Shown here piece after piece: positions 5,036 to 13,254 of a stretch of 19,365 nucleotides of DNA (its first letter is position 1; every line of letters starts with the position of its first letter). This DNA comes from Desulfobulbaceae bacterium (GTDB lineage Bacteria; Desulfobacterota; Desulfobulbia; Desulfobulbales; UBA5123), in contig JAOUHH010000017.1 of assembly GCA_029865195.1 (NCBI GenBank), forward strand, positions 1 to 19,365, read 5' to 3'. Both the position numbers and the translations under genes were made by a program. Under the pieces are notes generated by a model. The model ran no database searches. It was not told the origin of the DNA and saw only the letters and a list, made by a program, of their open reading frames with translations.

Positions 5036-6364
5036 ATGTACGCAACCCAACCATCTACCGACCCTACCGCCAAGGCAACCAACAACGATTTCTACCCGGA
5101 ATCAACCGTTGCCCAGTGGGAGGATTGGCGCTGGCACCTTCGCCAATCGATTACCAAACTAGAAACCGTTGAGCGGCTGCTTGATATTGATTTTCCCGCA
5201 GAACGACGTGAAGCGCTGACCCGGACCATCGACCGGTTTCCCATGTCCATCACCCCCTATTATTTTTCCCTGATCGATCGCTACGACTTCGATACCGACC
5301 CGATCTTCAGGCAGTCGGTCCCCAGTCCCGAAGAACTGCACATCGGCCGCTGCGATTGCGTCGATCCACTGGCCGAGGACAAGGACAGCCCGGTGGAAGG
5401 TCTTACCCACCGCTATCCCGATCGGGTGTTGTTCCACGTCTCCAACCTCTGTTCGATGTATTGCCGCCATTGCACCCGCAAGCGCAAGGTGGGCGACGTG
5501 GACTCGATCCCCGACAAAAAAAAGCTGCTGGCCGGGATCCAATACATTCGCAACACCCCGGAGGTTCGTGATGTGCTGCTTTCCGGCGGTGACCCATTCC
5601 TGCTCAGCGATGAGATTATCGATTGGCTGCTCGGTGAACTGGCCGCCATTGACCATGTGGAGGTAATCCGCATCGGCACCCGGACCCCAGTGGTCTTGCC
5701 GCAGCGGATCACCGACAACCTGGTGAATATCCTCAAGAAACACCATCCGATATGGATCAACACCCATTTCAATCACCCCAGGGAACTTACCCCCCGCGCC
5801 GGCCGCGCCCTGGCAAAACTCGCCGACGCCGGCATTCCGCTGGGCAACCAGTCGGTGCTGCTGGCCGGGGTCAACGATTGTCCGCGGATTATGAAGAGTC
5901 TGGTGCAAAAACTGGTCAAGAACCGGGTCAGGCCCTATTACCTTTATCAGTGCGATCTGTCCGAGGGGTTGAGCCATTTCCGCACCCCGGTGGGCAAGGG
6001 CATTGAGATTATAGAAAATCTCATCGGCCATACTTCGGGCTTCGCGGTGCCCACCTATGTGATCGACGCCCCGGGCGGCGGCGGCAAGATCCCGGTGATG
6101 CCCAACTACCTGATCTCCTGGTCTACCAACAAGGTGATTTTGCGCAACTACGAAGGGGTAATCTCCACCTACAAGGAACCGGATTCCTATCAGCCTTTTT
6201 TCTGCGATCGAAACTGCGAGGAGTGTCATCTGCAGCTACCCTTGGACGGCGCTGACGACGACACCCAGGCCATCGGCATCTCAAGCCTGCTCGCTGATTA
6301 CGAGGCTGCCACCACCCTTACCCCGGAAACCAATGAACGGATGGAGCGCCGCGATGATGCCTGA
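5036..6364 (+). CDS. ablA: Lysine 2,3-aminomutase (radical SAM, PLP), AblA
   Basis: This 442-residue KamA-family radical SAM enzyme interconverts L-alpha-lysine and L-beta-lysine. It shows the cluster motif C-S-M-Y-C-R-H-C (Cys139, 143, 146), the S-G-G-D-P block (183-187), V-L-L-A-G-V-N-D with substrate-binding Asp281, and D-A-P-G-G-G-G-K with Asp344 and the PLP lysine Lys351. A cysteine group C-D-R-N-C-E-E-C (390-397) corresponds to the zinc-binding C-terminal site but is spaced differently from the clostridial enzyme. ATG 5036 is chosen because AAGGA lies seven bases upstream; the frame is open to 4895. Its last codons overlap ablB. The pair makes N-epsilon-acetyl-beta-lysine, a compatible solute, so a role in salt stress rather than lysine fermentation is favoured. 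Confidence 0.93.
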   Translation: MYATQPSTDPTAKATNNDFYPESTVAQWEDWRWHLRQSITKLETVERLLDIDFPAERREALTRTIDRFPMSITPYYFSLIDRYDFDTDPIFRQSVPSPEELHIGRCDCVDPLAEDKDSPVEGLTHRYPDRVLFHVSNLCSMYCRHCTRKRKVGDVDSIPDKKKLLAGIQYIRNTPEVRDVLLSGGDPFLLSDEIIDWLLGELAAIDHVEVIRIGTRTPVVLPQRITDNLVNILKKHHPIWINTHFNHPRELTPRAGRALAKLADAGIPLGNQSVLLAGVNDCPRIMKSLVQKLVKNRVRPYYLYQCDLSEGLSHFRTPVGKGIEIIENLIGHTSGFAVPTYVIDAPGGGGKIPVMPNYLISWSTNKVILRNYEGVISTYKEPDSYQPFFCDRNCEECHLQLPLDGADDDTQAIGISSLLADYEAATTLTPETNERMERRDDA

Positions 6365-7190
6365 TTCAATAGATACCCTAGGTCATTCCACCATCCAGCA
6401 TGGCAACGGCAGCGACCGGGTCTATCTGATGGAACTCAATGACAACGACATGCCTGACCTGCTCCCGGAAATTAACGAACTGGCGGAAAGGGAAAACTAC
6501 GGTAAGATTTTCGCCAAGGTGCCGGCCGGCTGGGCCGAGACCTTTACCGACGACGGTTTTCGCACCGAGGCGCTGGTCCCCGATTTTTTCCGGGACCAGG
6601 AAGACGGCCATTTCATGGGCAAGTACCTTGATCCGTCCCGGGCCGAGGATCCCCGCCAGGAGGAGATTGACCGGATACTCGCCCTTGCCAATGCAGCTTC
6701 GGTGCGCCGAAGTAACGCGGCGGCGGATGATTATACCGTTCGCCGCTGCACCCTTGATGATTGCGAGGTCATGGCTGAACGTTACGACGACATCTTTGTT
6801 TCCTACCCCTTTCCGGTCAATGATCCGGATTTTCTTGCCGAGACCATGGAGGATCATGTCGCTTATTTCGGAGCCTGGCAGGGCGAGGAACTGGCGGCGT
6901 TGGCCTCGGCCGAGCAATACTGCCGCGCAGGGCATGTGGAGATGACTGATTTTCTCACCATGCCAGAACACCGACGACAAGGCCTCGCCGGCCACCTGCT
7001 GGCCACCATGGAACATGAATTACGCAGCCTGGGCCTGACGGTGGCCTACACCATTGCCAGAGCGCTCTCCCCCGGCATGAACATCACCTTTGCCCGCGCC
7101 GATTATCACCATGGCGGCACCCTGATCAACAATACCCAAATCTGTGGCCGTATTGAGAGCATGCAGGTCTGGTATAAAGATCTCCGCTAG
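6354..7190 (+). CDS. ablB: Beta-lysine N-acetyltransferase, AblB
   Basis: This 278-residue protein has a GNAT acetyltransferase domain in its C-terminal half. The acetyl-CoA loop is E-H-R-R-Q-G-L-A-G-H (about 205-214), and the substrate side includes A-L-S-P-G-M-N (237-243). The N-terminal half is the family-specific part seen in AblB. It acetylates the epsilon amino group of beta-lysine using acetyl-CoA. ATG 6354 (or 6357) has GGAG seven bases upstream and overlaps the ablA stop by 11 bases, indicating translational coupling. The frame is also open to an ATG at 6333. The next gene on the strand starts about 135 bases later. Confidence 0.9.
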   Translation: MMPDSIDTLGHSTIQHGNGSDRVYLMELNDNDMPDLLPEINELAERENYGKIFAKVPAGWAETFTDDGFRTEALVPDFFRDQEDGHFMGKYLDPSRAEDPRQEEIDRILALANAASVRRSNAAADDYTVRRCTLDDCEVMAERYDDIFVSYPFPVNDPDFLAETMEDHVAYFGAWQGEELAALASAEQYCRAGHVEMTDFLTMPEHRRQGLAGHLLATMEHELRSLGLTVAYTIARALSPGMNITFARADYHHGGTLINNTQICGRIESMQVWYKDLR

Positions 7191-7238
7191 AGCCATCCCG
7201 CCGAGCAATCTAACCGAGGTCGTCGCGCATCTTTTCTA

Positions 7239-7267
7239 TTGCGTTCGCATTACTGCCGCGCTATGAG
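7239..7267 (+). promoter_or_regulatory. Candidate promoter for ktrB
   Basis: TTGCGT (7239-7244) and TATGAG (7262-7267) are 17 bases apart, in the 135-base gap between ablB and ktrB. Both hexamers are partial matches. No terminator follows ablB, so readthrough from ablAB is also possible. Confidence 0.35.
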
Positions 7268-7325
7268 TCAGAAACACCTATCAACAAGATGAAAAAAGGC
7301 TGCTCCCATCCAACTTGCTTCATCC

Positions 7326-8687
7326 ATGAAAACCCCAGCCTCAATACCTCCATACGCCCTGCCGATCCTCTTCTTCGGCCTTGTCATCCTCACCGGTGCC
7401 TTTCTCCTGCACAGCGACATCAGTCTCACCGACGCCCCTATCTCCTGGATGGACGCCCTCTTCACCGCCACCTCGGCAACCTGCGTCACCGGCCTGAGCG
7501 TTGTCGACACCGGCACCCATTTCAGCCGCTTCGGACAGACGGTCATCCTCGGCCTCCTGCAGGTGGGAGGGTTGGGGATCATGACCTTTACCGGCCTGGC
7601 CTTTTATCTCTGGCGGCGGCACGTTTCGTTAAGCGACCGGATCGCGGTGGGCCAAAGCCTTCTCCATGACCCGGCCTTCCATCTCGGGAAATTCCTGATC
7701 CGCATCGTCTTATGGACGTTCACCATCGAGGCGGCTGGCGCCTTGCTGCTCTTTCTGCAGGCGCCGCAGAGCTTTACCCCTTTTTCCGCCCTCTTTCACT
7801 CCGTATCCGCCTTCTGCAACGCCGGCTTCTCCCTTTACAGCGACAGCCTCTGCGCCTGGCGCGGCGACATCGGCATCAACCTTGTGATCATGCTGCTGAT
7901 CGTCCTTGGCGGCATCGGCTTCTCGGTGCTGGTGGAATTGCAGGAATGCATAAGCAACAAATGCCGGCGCCGCCTCAACAATCAGGGACGCAAGCTGAGC
8001 TGGTATGCGCAGGTGGTGGTCAAAACCACCCTCTTCCTCATCCTCTTCGGCTGGATCGCCATCTACAGCGCGGAATTCGTCGGCTTTCACGGCAACATGT
8101 CGCCCAAGGAAGCCCTGCTCTCCTCCCTGTTTCAGTCGATTACCTGCCGCACCGCCGGCTTCAACACCGTCGACATCAACCACATGACCAACGTCTCCCT
8201 GCTGATCATGATGGTGCTGATGTTCATCGGCGGCGCCCCCGGCTCATGCGCCGGCGGCATCAAGGTCACCACCTTTCGCGCCCTGACGGCCTTCGTCCAC
8301 TCACAATTCAAAGGCCGACGGCAAACCGTGATGGGACGATTCGCCCTCAACAGCGAATCGGTCAACAAGGCGCTGATCCTGCTGGTCTTTGCCACCGGCA
8401 TCATCGCCTTTGCCACCCTGCTGCTCACCATCAGCGAAGGCGGCGACGTCCCGCATCCGGAAACGCGGGATCTCTTTCTGGACCTGTTTTTCGAAACCGT
8501 TTCGGCATTCGGCACCGTCGGCCTCAGCACCGGTATTACCCCCAAGCTCTCCATGGCCGGCAAGGGCATCATCACCGCCCTGATGTTCATCGGCCGCCTG
8601 GGGCCAATCGTTTTCCTGGTGGCGATCCAGAGCTTCCAGGAGGAGTTGTACTACGACTGGCCTGAAGAAAACATGCTGATCGGATAG
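7326..8687 (+). CDS. ktrB: KtrB-type potassium transporter, membrane subunit
   Basis: This 453-residue integral membrane protein belongs to the TrkH/KtrB superfamily of K+ channels and transporters. Four pore-loop repeats are visible, each with its filter glycine: T-C-V-T-G-L-S (Gly56), C-N-A-G-F (Gly167), R-T-A-G-F-N (Gly278) and G-T-V-G-L-S (Gly399). The glycine/alanine-rich gate segment G-G-A-P-G-S-C-A-G-G-I-K (302-313) in the third repeat is also present. The length fits KtrB (about 450) rather than the longer TrkH/TrkG. The start at 7326 has no good ribosome binding site but places the first helix correctly. The ktrA gene follows after 16 bases. K+ uptake fits the osmolyte genes upstream. 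Confidence 0.93.
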   Translation: MKTPASIPPYALPILFFGLVILTGAFLLHSDISLTDAPISWMDALFTATSATCVTGLSVVDTGTHFSRFGQTVILGLLQVGGLGIMTFTGLAFYLWRRHVSLSDRIAVGQSLLHDPAFHLGKFLIRIVLWTFTIEAAGALLLFLQAPQSFTPFSALFHSVSAFCNAGFSLYSDSLCAWRGDIGINLVIMLLIVLGGIGFSVLVELQECISNKCRRRLNNQGRKLSWYAQVVVKTTLFLILFGWIAIYSAEFVGFHGNMSPKEALLSSLFQSITCRTAGFNTVDINHMTNVSLLIMMVLMFIGGAPGSCAGGIKVTTFRALTAFVHSQFKGRRQTVMGRFALNSESVNKALILLVFATGIIAFATLLLTISEGGDVPHPETRDLFLDLFFETVSAFGTVGLSTGITPKLSMAGKGIITALMFIGRLGPIVFLVAIQSFQEELYYDWPEENMLIG

Positions 8688-8703
8688 CAAAAGGAGTACA
8701 AAT

Positions 8704-9360
8704 ATGAATCAGACCCTGCAGGCCGGCGTCATCGGTCTTGGCAAGTTCGGCTACAAGTTCGGCAAAACCCTGATGGAACTGGGCCACACGGTGGTCGGCA
8801 TTGACGTTGACCCCGACAACATCAAACGGGCCCAGCATGTCTTCAGCCAGGTCTTCCAGGCCGACGCCACCGACAAGACCGCGCTCTCCCAGATGGGGGT
8901 GACGGACCTGACCCATGTGCTGGTCAGCGTCGGCGACTCCATCGCCGCCAGCGCCATGATCTCCATGTACCTGAAAGAGCTTGGCGTGCCGGTGGTATGG
9001 GTGAAGGCGATCAATGGCGACCACGAAAAGCTGCTGCACAAAATCGGCGTCGACGAGGTGGTGATGCCGGAGCACCTGGCCGCCAAGCAACTGGCCAACC
9101 GGATGGCGATCCCCGGCTTCATCGAACACCTCCCGTTCGACAGGGAGATGGTCATCAAGGAACTGGTCATTGACCAATGGGCCGGCAAGAACCTCCGGGA
9201 GATGGACCTCACCAACCGCTACAACATCCAGGTCATCGCCACCCGCTCGGCGCAGGAGAACAAATTCAAATTCATCCCCAAGGCGGATCAACGCCTGGAG
9301 AAGGGTGACGTACTGGTGGCCATCGGCCATGTTGTAGAGATGGGCAGACTGCAGCCGTAA
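8704..9360 (+). CDS. ktrA: KtrA-type RCK regulatory subunit of the K+ transporter
   Basis: This 218-residue cytosolic protein forms the nucleotide-binding gating ring for KtrB. Residues 1-130 form an RCK_N Rossmann fold with G-L-G-K-F-G (11-16) and an acidic residue at the end of the second strand (G-I-D, Asp34). The remaining part (about 135-218) is the RCK_C domain. In the family, ATP binding activates and ADP binding closes the channel, and c-di-AMP can bind RCK_C in some species; neither can be shown here. A strong ribosome binding site, AAGGAG eight bases before ATG, is present. The order ktrB-ktrA with a 16-base gap indicates one operon. Confidence 0.94.
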   Translation: MNQTLQAGVIGLGKFGYKFGKTLMELGHTVVGIDVDPDNIKRAQHVFSQVFQADATDKTALSQMGVTDLTHVLVSVGDSIAASAMISMYLKELGVPVVWVKAINGDHEKLLHKIGVDEVVMPEHLAAKQLANRMAIPGFIEHLPFDREMVIKELVIDQWAGKNLREMDLTNRYNIQVIATRSAQENKFKFIPKADQRLEKGDVLVAIGHVVEMGRLQP

Positions 9361-9400
9361 CGCCATCAATCCCCAAACAAATGCAAGGGGTTACCGCCAT

Positions 9401-9970
9401 ATGCGTCAAAGCATTACCGACCGCTACGATAAGGATGCCGACGGACGGGTGATCATCGACGTCACCGCTGCGAGCATGAAAGATCTCTACGACCGGTTCG
9501 ACAGCACCGCCAACTACAACAAAAAGGATCTTGATCTTAAATTCGCCGAATATCTGATCCAATCGGTCAACGAGATCAAGCGACACCCCTTTCTGATCCG
9601 CATCAATCTTGAGCACCCGGAAACGCCGGAGAACATGGAAAGGGTGCGCGGAAGCGTGCGGCATTACTTCGAGTATCAACAGGAACGCCAACGGCACGAA
9701 ATCAACAAGCATCTGGGGCGGTTCTGCTACTTTCTCGGCCTTGGCATCACCCTGGTGTTTATCTCCCTCTTCCTCCGCAGCCGTTATGGCGCCGCCGGCA
9801 ATATCTTCACGGACCTCGGCATTGAAGGGCTGACCATCGTCGCCTGGGTTTCCATGTGGGAAGGGGTCTCCAATCTGATCTTCGAATGGGTGCCCCATTT
9901 TCAACGCTACCGGCAATATGGCCGAATCGCCAACGGCCCGGTGCACTTTCGCCAACCGACACAACCGTAA
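9401..9970 (+). CDS. Unknown two-helix membrane protein in the ktr operon
   Basis: I do not recognise this 189-residue protein. Residues 1-105 are polar and acidic/basic, predicted mixed alpha/beta and cytosolic, with a helix rich in charged residues (about 75-105). Two hydrophobic helices follow at about 107-125 and 138-161. The C-terminal tail is short and basic. AGGGG lies about ten bases before the ATG. It begins 40 bases after ktrA and ends 45 bases before the methyltransferase gene, so it is probably cotranscribed with the K+ transporter. No signal peptide or catalytic motif is visible. A sensor or accessory role in osmotic response is possible but unsupported by sequence. Confidence 0.75.
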   Translation: MRQSITDRYDKDADGRVIIDVTAASMKDLYDRFDSTANYNKKDLDLKFAEYLIQSVNEIKRHPFLIRINLEHPETPENMERVRGSVRHYFEYQQERQRHEINKHLGRFCYFLGLGITLVFISLFLRSRYGAAGNIFTDLGIEGLTIVAWVSMWEGVSNLIFEWVPHFQRYRQYGRIANGPVHFRQPTQP

Positions 9971-10015
9971 GCAGACAAGAAATTTAGGCTTACACCATCA
10001 GCAGGAAACCATTAC

Positions 10016-10657
10016 ATGAACATGAAAACGCCCGACAAGGCCGTCACCCTCTTCGACGAGGCCGCCGCCACCTGGGACAAACCGATACGTGTGGAACTGG
10101 CAAGGGGTGTTGCCAGGGCCATCACCACCAGCCTGCCCCTGAACCAGACCATGACCGCCATGGAGTTCGGCTGCGGCACCGGCCTGGTCACCGCCCTGCT
10201 CGCGCCGCACCTGGGCAAGATTGTCGCCACCGACAGTTCGAGCGGCATGCTGGTTGAGCTAAGGAAAAAAATCGACGGGATCGGCCTTGCCAACATCATC
10301 ACCCGCCAACTCGACCTTACCCGCGACCCCTTGCCGGATGAGCGCTACCATCTGATCTACAGCAGCATGACCCTGCATCACATCGCGGATCTCGGCGCGC
10401 TGATGCGTACCTTTCACGACCTGCTCGCCCCCGGCGGTCGCATTGCCCTCGCCGACCTTGCCAGTGAGGACGGCACCTTTCACAGCGACAGCACCGGTGT
10501 CATGCATCTGGGAATGGACAGCAAAGAACTTCTCTCGCTGGCCTCGGAAGCGGGATTTACCGATTTGGCCGTAACAACCGCCCACGTCATCACCAAGGAA
10601 GGCAACGACGGTAAGGTCCACGACTATCCGGTACTGTTGTTGACGGGGAAAAGATAG
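10016..10657 (+). CDS. Class I SAM-dependent methyltransferase
   Basis: This 213-residue protein has a Rossmann-type methyltransferase fold. Motif I is E-F-G-C-G-T-G (50-56), the acidic motif II residue is in V-A-T-D (Asp73), and the S-S-M-T-L-H-H-I block near 117-124 is the usual post-III region of the UbiE/Methyltransf_11 group. The substrate cannot be inferred. ATG 10016 has AGGAAA eight bases upstream. It is the last plus-strand gene in the run from ktrB and converges on the HD-GYP gene with a 33-base gap and no clear terminator. Confidence 0.88.
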   Translation: MNMKTPDKAVTLFDEAAATWDKPIRVELARGVARAITTSLPLNQTMTAMEFGCGTGLVTALLAPHLGKIVATDSSSGMLVELRKKIDGIGLANIITRQLDLTRDPLPDERYHLIYSSMTLHHIADLGALMRTFHDLLAPGGRIALADLASEDGTFHSDSTGVMHLGMDSKELLSLASEAGFTDLAVTTAHVITKEGNDGKVHDYPVLLLTGKR

Positions 10658-10690
10658 AAACCTGAAAGGAAAAAACTACAAAACGCGCCG

Positions 10691-11977
10691 CTACAATGCC
10701 TGATGGAAGGCCTGATACTCGTCGCGGCTCGCCGATTGCGCCAATATCCGCAGATGGTTCACCTCGGCAAAATTATCGAGTAGAAGCGTTACCACCTCGC
10801 CATCCAAGGCCTTGTTGGCAGCCATATTGACGAGGACCCGGCTTGCCTCTTCCGCCGACATCCCCGCCCGGTAGGGCCGGTCTTCGGTAATGGCGGTGAA
10901 AACATCGGCAACCGCCATCACCCGCGCCCCCAACGACAATTCCCCGCCGTGCAGGTGAAACGGGTAGCCGTTGCCGTCGAGCCGCTCGTGATGATAGGCC
11001 GCCCATTCCCGAAGTTTCTCCATATCCCGAAAATTGCGCAACACCTTGTAGGTGTAATAGGTGTGCGCCTTGACGACACTGAACTCCGCATCGGTAAGAG
11101 CGGCCGGTTTTTCAAGTATTTCCACCGGTACCGCGAGTTTACCGAGATCATGGAGGTTGCCGGCGATCTTCATCATCATGCACTCCGCCTCGGAAAATCT
11201 TGCCAAGCGCGCCAGACTGGCGGCGCAGGTAGAAACCCCGCTGGAGTGGGTGGCCGTGAAACGACTTCGAAAATCGATAATATGGCCAAACAACTCGGTC
11301 ATATCCAGCAGATCATCGCAGTCGAGTTTCTCATGTGCAAAACCTGATTCGCCTACCACCCTGGAGCCCATCGAGACACTGGCGATATCCAGCCAGAACG
11401 CCTCCTTCCCGGCCACCTCGGCAAAGGCCTCTACCAGCAGCGGATGAAAAAGCTTTCCCTTGTTGCGCTCAATGACCTTTGTAATATCCCGTCGCTGCAG
11501 GAGAATATTGGCTTTATCGTTGATCAGGACATCTACCCGATCGGCCAGATGCGTGAGGTGGGCCCCGAGAGGCACCTCCTCATTGCAGCAGGCGCCACCC
11601 GTGCCATTGCCCCATGGCAGATGATGAAAGCGGATAATCTGGGCAACATCGGCAAAGGGGCAGAATTTGCGAACCAGATGGTAGCCGGCAACGGCATGCT
11701 GATGCGGAGAAAAAGTCGCGGTCGCGTCGAGTTCGAAATTGAGGGTGATTGACCTGTCCGGCATGGAGAGCGCGCCGGAATCATGCAGGAGGCCTGCGAT
11801 CAGCACCTCCTTGCGCAACGCCTCGGCCATCCCCAACTGTTCGGCAAGCCGCAGGGCAATGAAACCGACCCGCCGCTGATGGTTGGCCAGGGCCGGACTG
11901 ACCAGATCCATGGCCGTGGAAAGGCACTCGACCAGATCAAGGGTGGAGATGGATATGACGTCCTGCAGTTTCGGCAT
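10691..11977 (-). CDS. Tandem HD / HD-GYP protein, probable cyclic dinucleotide phosphodiesterase
   Basis: This 428-residue protein has no membrane segment or signal peptide. The C-terminal half is a full HD-GYP domain: H-S-S-G (244-247), H-D-L-G-K (276-280) and H-H-E-R-L-D-G-N-G-Y-P (329-339). HD-GYP enzymes hydrolyse c-di-GMP (or related dinucleotides) at a bimetal centre, and the key residues are intact. The N-terminal half is a second HD-like domain: N-H-Q-R-R-V (32-37), H-D-S-G-A (65-69) and H-H-L-P (118-121). In it the HDxGK lysine is alanine and no GYP motif is present, so it is probably degenerate or regulatory. The frame is open upstream to a TTG at 12028; ATG 11977 is preferred though its GGAG is close. 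It lies 110 bases after the cyclic-nucleotide-binding gene on the same strand and may be cotranscribed. Confidence 0.9.
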   Translation of the reverse strand: MPKLQDVISISTLDLVECLSTAMDLVSPALANHQRRVGFIALRLAEQLGMAEALRKEVLIAGLLHDSGALSMPDRSITLNFELDATATFSPHQHAVAGYHLVRKFCPFADVAQIIRFHHLPWGNGTGGACCNEEVPLGAHLTHLADRVDVLINDKANILLQRRDITKVIERNKGKLFHPLLVEAFAEVAGKEAFWLDIASVSMGSRVVGESGFAHEKLDCDDLLDMTELFGHIIDFRSRFTATHSSGVSTCAASLARLARFSEAECMMMKIAGNLHDLGKLAVPVEILEKPAALTDAEFSVVKAHTYYTYKVLRNFRDMEKLREWAAYHHERLDGNGYPFHLHGGELSLGARVMAVADVFTAITEDRPYRAGMSAEEASRVLVNMAANKALDGEVVTLLLDNFAEVNHLRILAQSASRDEYQAFHQAL

Positions 11978-12087
11978 GGCTCCGCACCAGAAAAGGACAA
12001 ACGGTTTCAATCCGTTTGTTACTTCCAACTGACCAGCAAACTGAAATTAAAGCAGAGAAAAATAAAGAAACGCCGCGAGCGGAACAA

Positions 12088-12561
12088 TCAGAGAAGGCGG
12101 GCAAGTCGGTCGTCGGCCTTCCGAAGACGCAGGCTGATCACCTTGACGATATGACTGAGAAATTTGACACCCAGAACAGGGTTACGAGTGACCAGCAGAT
12201 CAAAATCATCACTGCTCAAAACGAGCAGCGTGCTTTCTTCCATGGCAGCGACCGAGGCGTTTCGATGCTCACGGGCAACCACCGAGATTTCCCCAACCAT
12301 GGTACCAGGCTCAAGAATAGCCAGCAGAATGTGCTTGCCGTCAAAAGAGGTTTCCTTTCTGACGGCAAGTTTTCCATCGAGAAGAAACCCCATGAACTCC
12401 CCAGGCTCGCCTTCCCGCATCAAAACAGCTTCAGCCGGCCAGCGCCGAAGCTGGAGCAACGGGCAGAGTTCCTCAAGCTCCTCAACGGCGAGAAAACGAA
12501 ATGCTGCCTGGGCGTGTTCCCTGACCAACTGACACGTCCCCATGATGCTTGCGGAGGTCAT
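12088..12561 (-). CDS. Stand-alone cyclic-nucleotide-binding domain protein
   Basis: This 157-residue protein consists almost entirely of a CRP-like cyclic-nucleotide-binding fold, with no helix-turn-helix or other output domain. It has an M-R-E-G-E-P-G turn (48-54), a G-K-L-A-V strand (63-67) and a phosphate-binding cassette in G-E-I-S-V-V-A-R-E-H-R-N-A-S-V (90-104), keeping Glu91 and Arg100. Its ATG overlaps the mlaC stop by four bases (ATGA), so it is translationally coupled to the Mla operon. A T-rich stretch follows it (around 12060-12085) but without a strong hairpin. Its partner is unknown; a role in linking nucleotide signals to lipid transport is inference. Confidence 0.88.
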   Translation of the reverse strand: MTSASIMGTCQLVREHAQAAFRFLAVEELEELCPLLQLRRWPAEAVLMREGEPGEFMGFLLDGKLAVRKETSFDGKHILLAILEPGTMVGEISVVAREHRNASVAAMEESTLLVLSSDDFDLLVTRNPVLGVKFLSHIVKVISLRLRKADDRLARLL

Positions 12562-13202
12562 AACGGTTTCTGGCCCGTATCTTTCTTCTCGATCTTCTCC
12601 TCCAGCCGCTTGACCAGCCCAGGATATTTCTCCTTCTCGATGATGGAGTCAAACTGGGTGCGATAGTTCCGAACCAGACTGACCCCCTCGATGATCACAT
12701 CATACACCAGCCATTTATCATTCTTGCTCCGCAACTTATAGACCACCGGGGTTTCGACGTTGTTGCGAATCACCACGCTCGAGACGACCGCCTTATCCTC
12801 TTTTTTCTGCTGCTCCTTGAACACAACCTCTTCGTTGGAGTAGGAGTTGATCCGGTCGTAATAGGTATTCTCAAGCAACTTGGCGAACAAGAAGACAAAA
12901 TGATCCTGCTCCTTGGCATTGATCGTTTTCCAATTCTTGGCCAGGGCGAGTTGCGACATGGCCCGGAAGTCAAAACGGTCGTAAACGATATCGACGATCT
13001 GCTTCCGCAAGGTGCCGGCAAGTTCACCATGAAGATTCTGCTTGTTCTCTCGAACAATAAGCAGGATAGCATCCACGGAAGCCTTCACCTGCTCCATGGG
13101 TTCAGTCGTCGTAGCAGCGAAAACCGGCAAAGCGGCAGTCAGCAGATAGAATGACAGCAGGACCAAGACCACCTTTGCCCCGACCATCCGTTGCAGAACC
13201 AT
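12558..13202 (-). CDS. mlaC: MlaC-family periplasmic phospholipid-binding protein
   Basis: This 214-residue protein has a signal peptide (about 1-29, ending A-L-P-V-F-A-A) and the MlaC/Ttg2D/toluene-tolerance fold. Visible features include D-R-F-D-F-R-A-M-S-Q-L-A-L (about 75-87), the Y-Y-D-R-I segment, V-Y-K-L-R and K-W-L-V-Y-D-V-I-I-E-G-V-S-L (about 163-176). MlaC carries phospholipid across the periplasm between the outer-membrane MlaA complex and the inner-membrane MlaFED complex. A strong binding site, AAGGAG, lies seven bases before the ATG. It follows mlaA by 52 bases and overlaps the next gene. Confidence 0.93.
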   Translation of the reverse strand: MVLQRMVGAKVVLVLLSFYLLTAALPVFAATTTEPMEQVKASVDAILLIVRENKQNLHGELAGTLRKQIVDIVYDRFDFRAMSQLALAKNWKTINAKEQDHFVFLFAKLLENTYYDRINSYSNEEVVFKEQQKKEDKAVVSSVVIRNNVETPVVYKLRSKNDKWLVYDVIIEGVSLVRNYRTQFDSIIEKEKYPGLVKRLEEKIEKKDTGQKPL

Positions 13203-13254
13203 CTCAAATCTCCTTACAAAACATCAAAAAATTCCCCGGACATCACGAATCAAA

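Noticed and set aside
5159..6229. Long minus-strand open frame (356 codons)
   Set aside because: It lies fully antisense to ablA, which has all catalytic motifs; the antisense product resembles no family and is a codon-bias shadow.
7712..8665. 317-codon plus-strand frame inside ktrB
   Set aside because: It is a shifted frame of ktrB, rich in Arg/His/Pro, with no family features, while the ktrB frame has all four pore loops.
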